Source of the DNA: Oxalicibacterium solurbis | GTDB lineage: Bacteria; Pseudomonadota; Gammaproteobacteria; Burkholderiales; Burkholderiaceae_D | DNA: 64,000 bases | Direction: 5' to 3' | Assembly: GCF_014635845.1 (NCBI RefSeq) | Contig: NZ_BMDP01000001.1 | Location: 496,001 to 560,000 of the forward strand | Shown: positions 8,517 to 15,977 of the stretch, one piece after another | How the letters are laid out: each line of letters starts with the position of its first letter | Numbering within the stretch: position 1 is the first letter of the stretch | Notes under the pieces: generated by a model | The model's input: only the letters and a program-made list of their open reading frames with translations | Told to the model about the DNA's origin: nothing | Databases searched by the model: none | Program-made: the position numbers and the translations under genes

Positions 8517-8544
8517 GCGGCGATCTAAATATAGTTAGGCAGCC

Positions 8545-9159
8545 ATGAAGATCGCCGACCATATCAAGCATTCTTTGGATGCCTGCGATAGCAAAGACTT
8601 GGATAAGGCAATGCTCTTTGCATGCCTTGCGGTCGACGGCACCGCAAAGAAAATGTATCCGGAAATTGAGAAGGTGGGAGAGAGATTCAGGAAGTTCATT
8701 GTTGAGCATCTCGACATTATCGAATTGATGCATGGCGGTTTAAACCTTCAAGAAACGGTTTTTCCATTCAAAAATAACAAGGGCAAGATCGGCATCAAGT
8801 TCGAGGACATCGTCTATGAGAAATTTCGCTGCAACTTAGCGCATGGTGACGAGCTGCCAGATGGGTATGGCGTTACTGTTAAGGTGGCAGATGGCATTCA
8901 GCAATTCATGATCGATATCGAGCACCAATCGATGACTTTGCCAGAGAGTGCTATCTATGCTCTTGGCTTGCCATGCGTCCTTGCGCCAGTGAATGTGGAT
9001 CAGAGAATTGGAAACAACCAATACCACTATCGCGATCCAATTAACCACTATCCCATCGACCGTTGGTGGGGAAAGGTTGAGTGTGCGAGAAGCATCATGG
9101 ATTTCGAGAATCAAGTTAGGGTCAAGATGGATTTTTCGAATGTTTGGCCATCAGCATAA
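8545..9159 (+). CDS. Cassette 1: HEPN-like protein, function unknown
   Basis: A 204-residue soluble protein. It shows a helical N-terminal half and the segment EDIVYEKFRCNLAHGDELP, which contains R95-x4-H100, the signature spacing of HEPN ribonuclease-fold proteins (R-x4-6-H). HEPN proteins are often RNA-cleaving toxins or anti-phage effectors. A C-terminal part with several Trp, His and Tyr residues has no motif I recognise. It is the array's first cassette, directly behind the promoter at 8487-8516, with the ATG only 10 bases inside the cassette and no strong ribosome site. No antitoxin-like partner is in the cassette. HEPN membership is inferred from the motif and helical context only. Confidence 0.6.
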   Translation: MKIADHIKHSLDACDSKDLDKAMLFACLAVDGTAKKMYPEIEKVGERFRKFIVEHLDIIELMHGGLNLQETVFPFKNNKGKIGIKFEDIVYEKFRCNLAHGDELPDGYGVTVKVADGIQQFMIDIEHQSMTLPESAIYALGLPCVLAPVNVDQRIGNNQYHYRDPINHYPIDRWWGKVECARSIMDFENQVRVKMDFSNVWPSA

Positions 9160-9162
9160 GCT

Positions 9163-9231
9163 GCCTAACCCTTCGGTCAAGCGGGACCGTCTTCCGGCGT
9201 TCCGCCTCCAGCCGGCCCCTTACCTCCAACG
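9163..9231 (+). repeat. attC site 1 (69 bp)
   Basis: R'' GCCTAAC at 9163-9169 and the conserved end CCTTACCTCCAAC|GTTA at 9219-9234. Inner arms GGTCAAGCGGG and CCCCTTACC pair with two unpaired bases, like the extrahelical bases that set attC strand choice. Nearly identical to attC site 3. Confidence 0.88.
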
Positions 9232-9246
9232 TTAGAAGTTTGGCCC

Positions 9247-9627
9247 ATGCTTACGCCCATTGAGCAAAAGATCCTGGAAACCCAGTCGCTTGAGGAGGCG
9301 ACGGCTGCCCTTGAACATCTTCTGTCGGGTGGATATTCGGTCACGCCCGATGGCCAGATTTACTACATTCGTCAGCTTGTCGCTCAAGTGAAAGGCTTGC
9401 GAATCGAAATCTTCTCCCGCGAACACCCACCTCCACATTTTCATGTCAGTGGCGGCGGAATAGATGCAACCTTCTCGATTGCGGATTGCTCTCTACAAGA
9501 AGGAAAAATTGGCGGCAGGGAGCGCGCCTTAATTGAATGGTGGTTCGAAAGAAGCCGTCCAATCCTTGTTAGCGCTTGGAACGCTACGCGCCCATCTGAT
9601 TGTCCAGTTGGGCCAATCACGCTATGA
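9247..9627 (+). CDS. Cassette 2: DUF4160 domain protein
   Basis: A 126-residue protein. Residues about 48-105 match the DUF4160 pattern: GLRIEIFSREHPPPHFHV, then GIDATFSIADCSLQEGKIGGRERALIEWW. Members of this family are commonly found in toxin-antitoxin-like gene pairs with DUF2442, but no such partner is here. A roughly 45-residue helical N-terminal extension precedes the domain. The cassette starts 15 bases before the ATG and there is no clear ribosome site. Function unknown. Confidence 0.75.
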   Translation: MLTPIEQKILETQSLEEATAALEHLLSGGYSVTPDGQIYYIRQLVAQVKGLRIEIFSREHPPPHFHVSGGGIDATFSIADCSLQEGKIGGRERALIEWWFERSRPILVSAWNATRPSDCPVGPITL

Positions 9628-9633
9628 CAAAAA

Positions 9634-9677
9634 CTTCTAACCCTTAGGCCCCCTGGTACTCGAATGGACAAGGCGCG
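9634..9677 (+). repeat. Degenerate extra attC-like segment inside cassette 2
   Basis: CTTCTAAC (9634-9641) is exactly complementary to the first seven bases of cassette 2 (TTAGAAG), better than the R'' of the full attC at 9691-9698. It is followed 36 bases on by GTAAGAAA (9677-9684), one base off a GTTAGAAA core. This may be the original, shortened attC of cassette 2. Confidence 0.4.
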
Positions 9678-9690
9678 TAAGAAATGATGC

Positions 9691-9757
9691 TTTCTAACCT
9701 TTCGGTCAAGAGGGACGCTCCGCCGGCAAGCCGGCGGAGCGTCCCTTACCTCCAACG
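9691..9757 (+). repeat. attC site 2, with a perfect 16-bp hairpin
   Basis: R'' TTTCTAAC (9691-9698) and end ACCTCCAACG at 9748-9757 followed by TTATAC. The centre, 9712-9727 with 9730-9745, is a perfect 16-base inverted repeat around AA, more symmetric than the other sites of the array. Confidence 0.85.
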
Positions 9758-9766
9758 TTATACAAA

Positions 9767-10273
9767 ATGAACCCTATCGATTGGCTCCTCGACAGAAACC
9801 TTGGATATCGCCATCTCTCAGATGGCGAAAAAGAAGCCATGACTCATTTTGTGATGCTTTGGACTTTGTTCGAAGCCGAGGTTCTCCGCACAAAAGCAAG
9901 CATTGGCGGAATATTTGATGTCGTTAATGAGCTTTGCGGAAAAGGCTTACTAAGCCGAGATGAGTTCGTTCCCGCACTAGGCTATTGGAAAGACCGATAT
10001 CTAGATGGCGGACAACCAAACTATTACTTTGAGCGGCTGCGTTTTCGAGATAACGACAAACAGGAGTTTGTGCTCTCTGTGCTCAAAGAGGAAGCGGTCG
10101 AACTCTCTGAAATTGCCACTGCACTTCTAATCATCGTGTATCGCATACGCAATAATTTATTCCATGGCTCGAAGTGGAGTTTTGCAATGCTCGGGCAAAA
10201 AGAAAACTTTACGTTCTCTAGCCATTTGCTAATGCACGTGTATGACGCCCATGAGCAAAAGGCGCTTGTATAA
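9767..10273 (+). CDS. Cassette 3: HEPN-like protein, function unknown
   Basis: A 168-residue protein, mainly helical in appearance. ALLIIVYRIRNNLFHGSKW near the C-terminus holds R128-x4-H133 with the RNNLFHG form seen in many HEPN-domain proteins, so an RNA-cleaving or RNA-binding role is possible. The TAA stop is part of the R'' box of its attC (GTATAAC), so the gene fills the cassette completely. The ATG is 9 bases inside the cassette with no ribosome site. No partner antitoxin gene is seen. Confidence 0.65.
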   Translation: MNPIDWLLDRNLGYRHLSDGEKEAMTHFVMLWTLFEAEVLRTKASIGGIFDVVNELCGKGLLSRDEFVPALGYWKDRYLDGGQPNYYFERLRFRDNDKQEFVLSVLKEEAVELSEIATALLIIVYRIRNNLFHGSKWSFAMLGQKENFTFSSHLLMHVYDAHEQKALV

Positions 10274-10336
10274 CCTTTCGGTCAAGCGGGACCGCCTTCC
10301 GGCGTGCCGCCTCCAGACGACCCCTTACCTCCAACG
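10268..10336 (+). repeat. attC site 3 (69 bp)
   Basis: R'' GTATAAC (10268-10274) overlaps the stop codon of cassette 3. The inner part differs from attC site 1 at only a few positions, and it ends CCTTACCTCCAACG before TTAGGA. The same family as sites 1, 2 and 5. Confidence 0.88.
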
Positions 10337-10350
10337 TTAGGACTCACTAC

Positions 10351-10992
10351 ATGACATCAACGCAGTCAATGGATGAAGTACACGCCAACTACGTAACGCT
10401 GATGGGGGACGATCTTGGCACTGCTTTCGCAGCGCTTCATCGCAAGCTAATTGAACTACATATGGTGTGGCAACAGTACCAGCAGCTCTTCGGTACGAAT
10501 CAAGGGACAGTGGAGCTCTTAAACCGCACGGCTGGGCTATTTTTCAAGATCACTCAAGACGAAATATGGGATAGCGTTTTGCTTGGCATATCTCGGATGA
10601 CTGACCCGCCGGAGACCCGCGGCAAGAAGAATTTAACCATTCACTCGCTGCCCGCTTTGATTAAGGATCCCGCGCTGAAGCAAGAGCTGGAGACTCTATG
10701 CGAGGCAGCGTTGGAACAGGCGGCTTTCGCAAGAGAGCACCGAAATAAGCGCATCGCTCATCAAGATCACGGGTATGCCACCGATCGAGCGGCACATGCT
10801 CTCAATGGCATCAGCCGAGAGCGCGTAAAGTCCACGCTTGCAGCTATAGGCAAGGTGATGAACCGCCTAAATCTGCACTTCAAAGACAGCACTACCCTCT
10901 ACGATGAATTCATTGATGATAGTGGCGCCAGAGTGCTTATCTCAAAGCTGCGCAAGTTTGAGCGTCTTAAAGATGCGCCGGGTGCACTCTAA
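10351..10992 (+). CDS. Cassette 4: AbiU2-like HEPN protein (putative abortive-infection type)
   Basis: A 213-residue helical protein. FKITQDEIWDSVLLGISRMTDPP (about 66-87) followed by KKNLTIHSLPALI, and then AREHRNKRIAHQDHG with R131-x5-H137, match the pattern of AbiU2-type HEPN domains. AbiU2 family proteins are named for a lactococcal abortive phage-infection system. The R-x-H pair is the likely catalytic or RNA-binding site. It overlaps the R'' of its attC at the stop. The cassette start is 14 bases before the ATG. The anti-phage role is inferred from the family name and is untested here. Confidence 0.7.
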   Translation: MTSTQSMDEVHANYVTLMGDDLGTAFAALHRKLIELHMVWQQYQQLFGTNQGTVELLNRTAGLFFKITQDEIWDSVLLGISRMTDPPETRGKKNLTIHSLPALIKDPALKQELETLCEAALEQAAFAREHRNKRIAHQDHGYATDRAAHALNGISRERVKSTLAAIGKVMNRLNLHFKDSTTLYDEFIDDSGARVLISKLRKFERLKDAPGAL

Positions 10993-11040
10993 CAATCCAT
11001 TCAAACCGACGCCTCTTCGCAGCGCGGCTTAATTCAGGCA
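10987..11040 (+). repeat. attC site 4, short class-1-like type with a changed core
   Basis: CTCTAAC (10987-10993), then CAATCCATTCAAACCGACG, CTCTTCGCAG and GGCTTAATTCAGGC, ending at ATTAGGA (11040-11046). This is the short (about 60 bp) type well known from resistance cassettes, not the CCTTACCTCCAAC family of the other sites. The core base before TTAGGA is A, not G, so recombination here is probably impaired. Confidence 0.75.
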
Positions 11041-11055
11041 TTAGGAGCTTATTCG

Positions 11056-11463
11056 ATGGTTCTTCGTAACATCTACTGCATTGTTTTACCATTATTGTTT
11101 GCAACAAGTGCGTTTGCCGAGCTAAGTCAGAATGAATTCAGACCACATCTTACAGACTGCGCTACATTCTTCGGCTTGGTGTCTCAATCCAACACGGATC
11201 GAACTGCACAATACAAGTCAATGGCATTTGTATTCTCGCTATATGCAGCAGAAGTCATAGGCCCGGAAGAAATAGATAAAGAGCTTATCCTTTCCAAGGG
11301 GAAAATTTCTGAGTTAATTTCAAGAGCACAAAGCAATGATGATAAAGATGCTATTGGCGCACAAGTTTCGCTTTGTATGACTACCCTTGAAAAAGCAGAG
11401 AAGATTATTCGTCCAAAGATGTCAGAGCCAAGCAAATCAATGACACCAGAGCTGTTCAAATGA
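11056..11463 (+). CDS. Cassette 5: exported protein of unknown function
   Basis: A 135-residue protein with a signal peptide (NIYCIVLPLLFATSAFA, predicted cut before ELSQ). The mature part is small, helical and rich in charged residues, and holds two cysteines (in TDCATFFG and SLCMTTLEKAEK) that could form a disulphide in the periplasm. AGGAGC 10-15 bases before the ATG is the best ribosome site in the array. I do not recognise the family. Confidence 0.7.
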   Translation: MVLRNIYCIVLPLLFATSAFAELSQNEFRPHLTDCATFFGLVSQSNTDRTAQYKSMAFVFSLYAAEVIGPEEIDKELILSKGKISELISRAQSNDDKDAIGAQVSLCMTTLEKAEKIIRPKMSEPSKSMTPELFK

Positions 11464-11470
11464 ACAATAC

Positions 11471-11534
11471 CTCTAACCTTTCGGTTAAGGGGACGCTCCG
11501 CCGGCAAGCAGACTCCGCGCCCCTTCCTCCAACG
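11471..11534 (+). repeat. attC site 5, degenerate right core
   Basis: CTCTAAC (11471-11477), then the family arms TTTCGGTTAAGGGGACG and CCCCTTCCTCCAACG. The right core is GTAACAT in place of GTTRRRY, so this site is probably inactive as a boundary. Confidence 0.75.
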
Positions 11535-11540
11535 TAACAT

Positions 11541-11957
11541 ATGAGCACATCAGCCATACATAGAGGCCCAGGTCTTTACATCGTCACGTTAACAAACACG
11601 CATCCAATTTCCGTCAATGCTGATCGTCCGGCAATCGCAGAACGCTGCATCAAAGTAACCCATGACAATTGCAAATTCGGAAAAGCACTTAATCTCAACT
11701 CACGACGCGCAAATTACTTCAAAACCTTTGGGAAACAATATGTTCGGTTCTTTCCCATTGCAGCAGTAGCCGAACCACATTTAGTGGAGTCCTTGATCGC
11801 AAAAGAGTTACTCCCCTTCCGCATTCGCGGTTTGACGGGAAGACCTAGTGAATGGCTGTCAGGTATATCGCCACAAATGGTAGAGACGATTGTTTTAACC
11901 TCTCTAGTGAATTCCGGTCTTGAGTTCACGTTACTCGGAAGTTTGGTTACCGATTAA
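11541..11957 (+). CDS. Cassette 6: GIY-YIG-like nuclease-fold protein
   Basis: A 138-residue soluble protein. Its layout resembles GIY-YIG proteins: GLYIV (G11-L-Y) in place of the first motif, CKFGKALNLNSRRANYF (FG at 46-47, arginines 55-56) in place of YIGxSxNLxxR, and GRPSEWLSG with E104 in the place of the catalytic Glu. If real it would be a small DNA-cleaving or DNA-binding module. Its ATG is 6 bases inside the cassette. No attC follows the stop, so the cassette is stuck as the array's end. The fold call rests on motif order only. Confidence 0.55.
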   Translation: MSTSAIHRGPGLYIVTLTNTHPISVNADRPAIAERCIKVTHDNCKFGKALNLNSRRANYFKTFGKQYVRFFPIAAVAEPHLVESLIAKELLPFRIRGLTGRPSEWLSGISPQMVETIVLTSLVNSGLEFTLLGSLVTD

Positions 11958-12008
11958 CTTGTCACCTAATCTGTCTACCAACCAAGCACGATAAAACGAC
12001 AACTTTTC

Positions 12009-15000
12009 CTATCTCTGCATCGACTCCCATACCTTCTGCAGCCGCTTGACCGACACCGGCATCGGCGTCCGCAATTCCTGCGCAAACAACGACACGCGCA
12101 GTTCCTCTAGCATCCAGCGGTATTCGGTCATCTTCGGATCGCCGTACCTATCCTTCAACGCACGCTGCCACGGCTGCGCGGCCTGCTGCCATTCGGCCAT
12201 CGCCTTCGCATCGCGTGTGGGATCGGCACGCAGCTTGTCGATGCGCGTGGCGATGGCTTTCAGGTAGCGCGGGAAATGCGATAGCTGCGTGTAATCGGTA
12301 TCGGCAATGAGACGCTTGCCGACCAGGCCTTGCAATTGCGACTGCATGTCGTTGAACGCCTGCGTGTGCGCCTTCACCGTCTGCAGCTTTTTCGGCAGCG
12401 CGTGGTATTCGGCGAGGATGGTGCCGGCCAGGCGCGCAATTTCGTTGACCAGCAGGCCAAGGCGGGACTTGCCTTCGTCGCGGCGCGTGTTGAATTCCTG
12501 CGCGTTCTTCGGCAGCGGTTCCTGCAGGCAGGCGCGTTCCAGTCCTTTTTCGATGATCTGGTCGCGCAGTTCTTCCTGCGTGCCGAGCGCCATGAACTGC
12601 ATGCCCATCTGCTGCAGGCCGGGGATGTTCTTGTCGAGGAACTTCAGTTGTTCCTTCAGTTGCAGTGCGAACAGACGGCGCAGGCCGATGCGGTGCGTGC
12701 GCGCGGCTTCGTCCGGGTCGTCGAAGACTTCGATGTCGCAGTGCGTCTTGCGATCCACCAATGCCGGAAAGCCGATCAACGTCTGTTTGCCGCGCTGGAT
12801 TTCCAGCAGTTCCGGCAGTTCGCCGAAGGTCCAGCCGGTCAGGTTCTGGTGTTCGGCCGCAGCGGATGCATTCTGCTGTCCACCCTTTGCCGGCGCAGCG
12901 GCCGGCTTGCCTGTCGAAGCCGTCGTCGGCTCGGCCACGGTCGGCGCGGTTTTCTCAGCCAGACGCTGGAAACTCTCGCGCGCCTGCCCGCCAAGTTCCG
13001 ACCGCAGCGCACCGAGATTGCGCCCCATGTCCAGTTGCCTACCGTGCTCGTCGGTCACCTTGAAGTTCATGAAGTGATGCGCGGGCAGCGTTTCCAGCTT
13101 GTAGTCGGTGGTCCTGGTCATCACCGTGGTCTGTTCGCGCACGTCGGCGATCACGGCATCGAGCAGGCTGCCACGGCCGAAGGTGTGCTTGTCCTGCACG
13201 CGGTCGCAGAAGCCGGCTGCGTAATCGGGCAGCGGTACGCAATGGCGGCGCAACTTCTGCGGCAGCGATTTCAACAGCAGATGCACCTTCTCCTTCAGCA
13301 TGCCGGGCACCAGCCATTCGCTGCGTTCGGCCGAGACCTGGTTCAGCGCGTACAGCGGCACGGCCAGCGTGACGCCGTCGCGCGGCGAGCCAGGTTCGAA
13401 GTGGTAGGTCAGGCCCATCTCGATGCCCGCGACGTTCATCGCCTTGGGGAACAGTTCGGTCGTCACGCCGGCCGCCTCGTGGCGCATCAGGTCGTCGCGG
13501 TTCAGGTAGAGCAGCTTCGGTTCGTTGGCCGAGGCGTCCTTGACCCATTTCTCGAAGCCGATGCCGTTGACCACGTCGGCCGGAATCTGCTTGTCGTAGA
13601 AGGCGGCAATCAGATGATCGTCCACCAGCACGTCGATGCGGCGCGACTTGTGTTCGAGGTTTTCGATCTCGCGCACCAGTTTCTGGTTGTGCGCGAAGAA
13701 CGGCAGGCGCGTGTCGAAATCGCCGCCGACCAGCGCATCGCGAATGAAAATCTCGCGCGCTTCGGTCGGATTGATGAGGCCGTAGTTGATGCGGCGCTGG
13801 CTATAGACGACGAGGCCGTACAGCGTCGCGCGCTCGTAGGCCGAGACCTGTGCCGTGCGCTTTTCCCAACGCGGCTCACCGTAGGATTTTTTCAGCAGAT
13901 GGCCGGCCACGCGTTCCAGCCATTCGGGCTGGATCTGCGCGATGCAGCGCGCGTACAGCCGCGACGTATCGATCAGTTCAGCGGCCATGATCCACTTGCC
14001 TGCCTTTTTCGATAGTGACGAGCCGGGCCAGATGTGGAACTTGATGCCGCGTGCCCCCAGATAGTGAGGCTCGTCCTCGGCCTTGAAGCCGATGTTGCCG
14101 AGCAGGCCGGTCAGCAGCGCCGTATGCAGCTGTTCGTAGGTCGCCGGCAGTTCGTTCAGCCGCCAGCCCTGCTCGCGCACGATGGTCAGCAGTTGCGAAT
14201 GCACGTCGCGCCATTCGCGCAGACGCAGTTGCGACAGGAAATTGGCGCGGCATTCTTCCTGCAATTGCCGGTTCGTTTTCTTGTGCTCGATCGCCTCCTG
14301 GAACCACTTCCAGATTTTCAGGTAGCTCTGGAATTCGGATTTGTCGTCGGCGAACTTCTTGTGCGCGGTATCGGCTGCGTTCTGCGCTTCCATCGGCCGG
14401 TCGCGCGGGTCCTGCACCGATAATGCCGATGCGATGATCAGCATTTCGGAGAGGCAGGCGTTCTGCCGCGCGGCGAGGATCATGCGGCCGACGCGCGGAT
14501 CGAGCGGCAGGCGCGCCAGTTCACGGCCGAGCTTGGTCAGGCGGTTGTCGTCATCGACGGCGCCGAGTTCCTGCAACAACTGGTAGCCATCGGCGATCGC
14601 GCGGCCCAGCGGTGGTTCGATGAAGGGAAACTCTTCCACATCGGTCAAATGCAGCGACTTCATCCGCAGGATGACGGACGCCAGCGACGAACGCAGGATT
14701 TCCGGATCGGTGAATTTCGGCCGCTGCAGATAATCCTGCTCGTCGTACAGGCGAATGCAGACGCCCGCGGCGACACGGCCGCAACGGCCGGCGCGCTGGT
14801 TGGCGGCCGATTGCGCGACCGGCTCGATCTGCAGTTGCTCGACCTTGTTGCGGTAGCTGTAGCGCTTGACGCGCGCGAGGCCGGCATCGACCACGTAGCG
14901 GATGCCGGGCACCGTCAGCGAGGTTTCAGCGACGTTGGTCGCCAGCACGATGCGGCGCGCGTTGGTTGGTTTGAAGATGCGTTCCTGCTCCTGCGCGGAC

Positions 15001-15977
15001 AGGCGCGCGAACAGCGGCAGGATTTCCACGTGCGGCGGATGATGCTTGCGCAGCGCTTCGGCGGCATCGCGAATTTCGCGCTCGCCCGGCAGGAACACCA
15101 GCACGTCGCCGGAACCGATGCGCGCCAGTTCATCGACGGCATCGACCACGGCGTCCATCAGGTCGCGCTGGCTGCGTTCCTTCGCGGCCTGTGTGGAACG
15201 GCGGCCAGCGGCGGCATCGGCGCTTTTGTTCGGATTCGCGTTCGGGTTGTTCTGCACATTCGGCACGCGATCCTGCTCGACCGGGCGATAGCGGATTTCC
15301 ACCGGATACAGCCGGCCCGACACCTCGATCACCGGCGGCACCCTGTCGCCCTGCGTGAAGTGGCGCGCAAAGCGCTCGGCATCGATGGTCGCCGACGTGA
15401 TGATGACTTTCAGGTCCGGCCGCTTCGGCAGCAACTGCTTCAGGTAACCGAGCAGGAAGTCGATGTTCAGGCTGCGCTCGTGCGCCTCGTCGATGATGAT
15501 GGTGTCGTATTGACGCAGCAAGGGATCGGTCTGCGTCTCCGCCAGCAGGATGCCATCGGTCATCAGCTTGATCCACGCGCCCTTGCTCAGGGTGTCGTTG
15601 AAGCGGACCTTGAAGCCGACGTGCTCGCCTGGCGGCGTGCCGAGTTCCTGCGCAATGCGCTTGGCGGTCGAGGAAGCGGCAATGCGGCGCGGCTGCGTAT
15701 GGCCGATCAGCCCCTTCTCGCCGCGCCCCAGTTCGAGGCAGATTTTCGGCAGCTGCGTGGTCTTGCCGGAACCGGTCTCGCCGCTGACGATGACGACTTG
15801 GCTGTCGCGAATCGCCTTGGCGATGTCGTCGCGCTTGCCGGAAACCGGCAACTCTTCGGGAAACGTGACGGGCGGCAGCGGATTGCGCACCGGCGGCACG
15901 GCAGGAGACGGTTTGCTGCCGGCGGGACGATGACGTGCGGAAGACGGTTTTTGCGGGGTGTTTTCAGATGCGGACAT
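12009..15977 (-). CDS. hrpA: ATP-dependent RNA helicase HrpA
   Basis: A 1322-residue DEAH-box RNA helicase, the usual length for HrpA. Walker A is VSGETGSGKTTQLPKI, then the TQPRRIAA motif, DEAHERSLNIDFLLG, the SATI motif, NVAETSLTVPGIRYVVD and QRAGRCGR. A ratchet/OB region and a long C-terminal HrpA-specific domain (DUF3418) follow. ATG 15977 (MSASENTPQKP) is preferred. An upstream ATG at 16037 would run over the promoter and the start of divergent argA. A TATAAT box ends nine bases before ATG 15977, so the mRNA may have almost no leader. Downstream lies the cassette array, read toward it. Confidence 0.95.
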   Translation of the reverse strand: MSASENTPQKPSSARHRPAGSKPSPAVPPVRNPLPPVTFPEELPVSGKRDDIAKAIRDSQVVIVSGETGSGKTTQLPKICLELGRGEKGLIGHTQPRRIAASSTAKRIAQELGTPPGEHVGFKVRFNDTLSKGAWIKLMTDGILLAETQTDPLLRQYDTIIIDEAHERSLNIDFLLGYLKQLLPKRPDLKVIITSATIDAERFARHFTQGDRVPPVIEVSGRLYPVEIRYRPVEQDRVPNVQNNPNANPNKSADAAAGRRSTQAAKERSQRDLMDAVVDAVDELARIGSGDVLVFLPGEREIRDAAEALRKHHPPHVEILPLFARLSAQEQERIFKPTNARRIVLATNVAETSLTVPGIRYVVDAGLARVKRYSYRNKVEQLQIEPVAQSAANQRAGRCGRVAAGVCIRLYDEQDYLQRPKFTDPEILRSSLASVILRMKSLHLTDVEEFPFIEPPLGRAIADGYQLLQELGAVDDDNRLTKLGRELARLPLDPRVGRMILAARQNACLSEMLIIASALSVQDPRDRPMEAQNAADTAHKKFADDKSEFQSYLKIWKWFQEAIEHKKTNRQLQEECRANFLSQLRLREWRDVHSQLLTIVREQGWRLNELPATYEQLHTALLTGLLGNIGFKAEDEPHYLGARGIKFHIWPGSSLSKKAGKWIMAAELIDTSRLYARCIAQIQPEWLERVAGHLLKKSYGEPRWEKRTAQVSAYERATLYGLVVYSQRRINYGLINPTEAREIFIRDALVGGDFDTRLPFFAHNQKLVREIENLEHKSRRIDVLVDDHLIAAFYDKQIPADVVNGIGFEKWVKDASANEPKLLYLNRDDLMRHEAAGVTTELFPKAMNVAGIEMGLTYHFEPGSPRDGVTLAVPLYALNQVSAERSEWLVPGMLKEKVHLLLKSLPQKLRRHCVPLPDYAAGFCDRVQDKHTFGRGSLLDAVIADVREQTTVMTRTTDYKLETLPAHHFMNFKVTDEHGRQLDMGRNLGALRSELGGQARESFQRLAEKTAPTVAEPTTASTGKPAAAPAKGGQQNASAAAEHQNLTGWTFGELPELLEIQRGKQTLIGFPALVDRKTHCDIEVFDDPDEAARTHRIGLRRLFALQLKEQLKFLDKNIPGLQQMGMQFMALGTQEELRDQIIEKGLERACLQEPLPKNAQEFNTRRDEGKSRLGLLVNEIARLAGTILAEYHALPKKLQTVKAHTQAFNDMQSQLQGLVGKRLIADTDYTQLSHFPRYLKAIATRIDKLRADPTRDAKAMAEWQQAAQPWQRALKDRYGDPKMTEYRWMLEELRVSLFAQELRTPMPVSVKRLQKVWESMQR

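Larger units (their letters stand above)
8233..8534. other. Flank between dcd and the cassette array
   Basis: This 302-base gap holds the dcd upstream region, a perfect palindrome (8372-8388), a strong sigma-70 promoter candidate reading into the array (8487-8516) and the left recombination core GTTAGGC at 8534-8540. I searched both strands by eye for an integrase gene or remnant and saw none. The right half is clearly AT-richer than the chromosome around it. Confidence 0.6.
8535..11957 (+). mobile_element. Integron gene-cassette array without an integrase gene (CALIN-type)
   Basis: Six same-strand genes, each with a very short 5' leader and nearly no spacer, alternate with attC sites. Cassette boundaries (cut between G and TT of GTTRRRY) are: 8535-9231, 9232-9757 (possibly split at 9677), 9758-10336, 10337-11040, 11041-11534 and 11535 to the array end. 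For cassettes 1 and 3 the first bases are exactly complementary to the R'' box at the end of the same cassette (TTAGGC with GCCTAA; TTATACAA with TTGTATAA), as expected for cassettes that were once circular. The genes are AT-richer than the flanking dcd and hrpA. No intI is present in the window. Confidence 0.9.

Noticed and set aside
8233-8534. Possible integrase or integrase remnant left of the cassette array
   Set aside because: No frame on either strand shows tyrosine-recombinase residues, and dcd fills the space where intI would lie.
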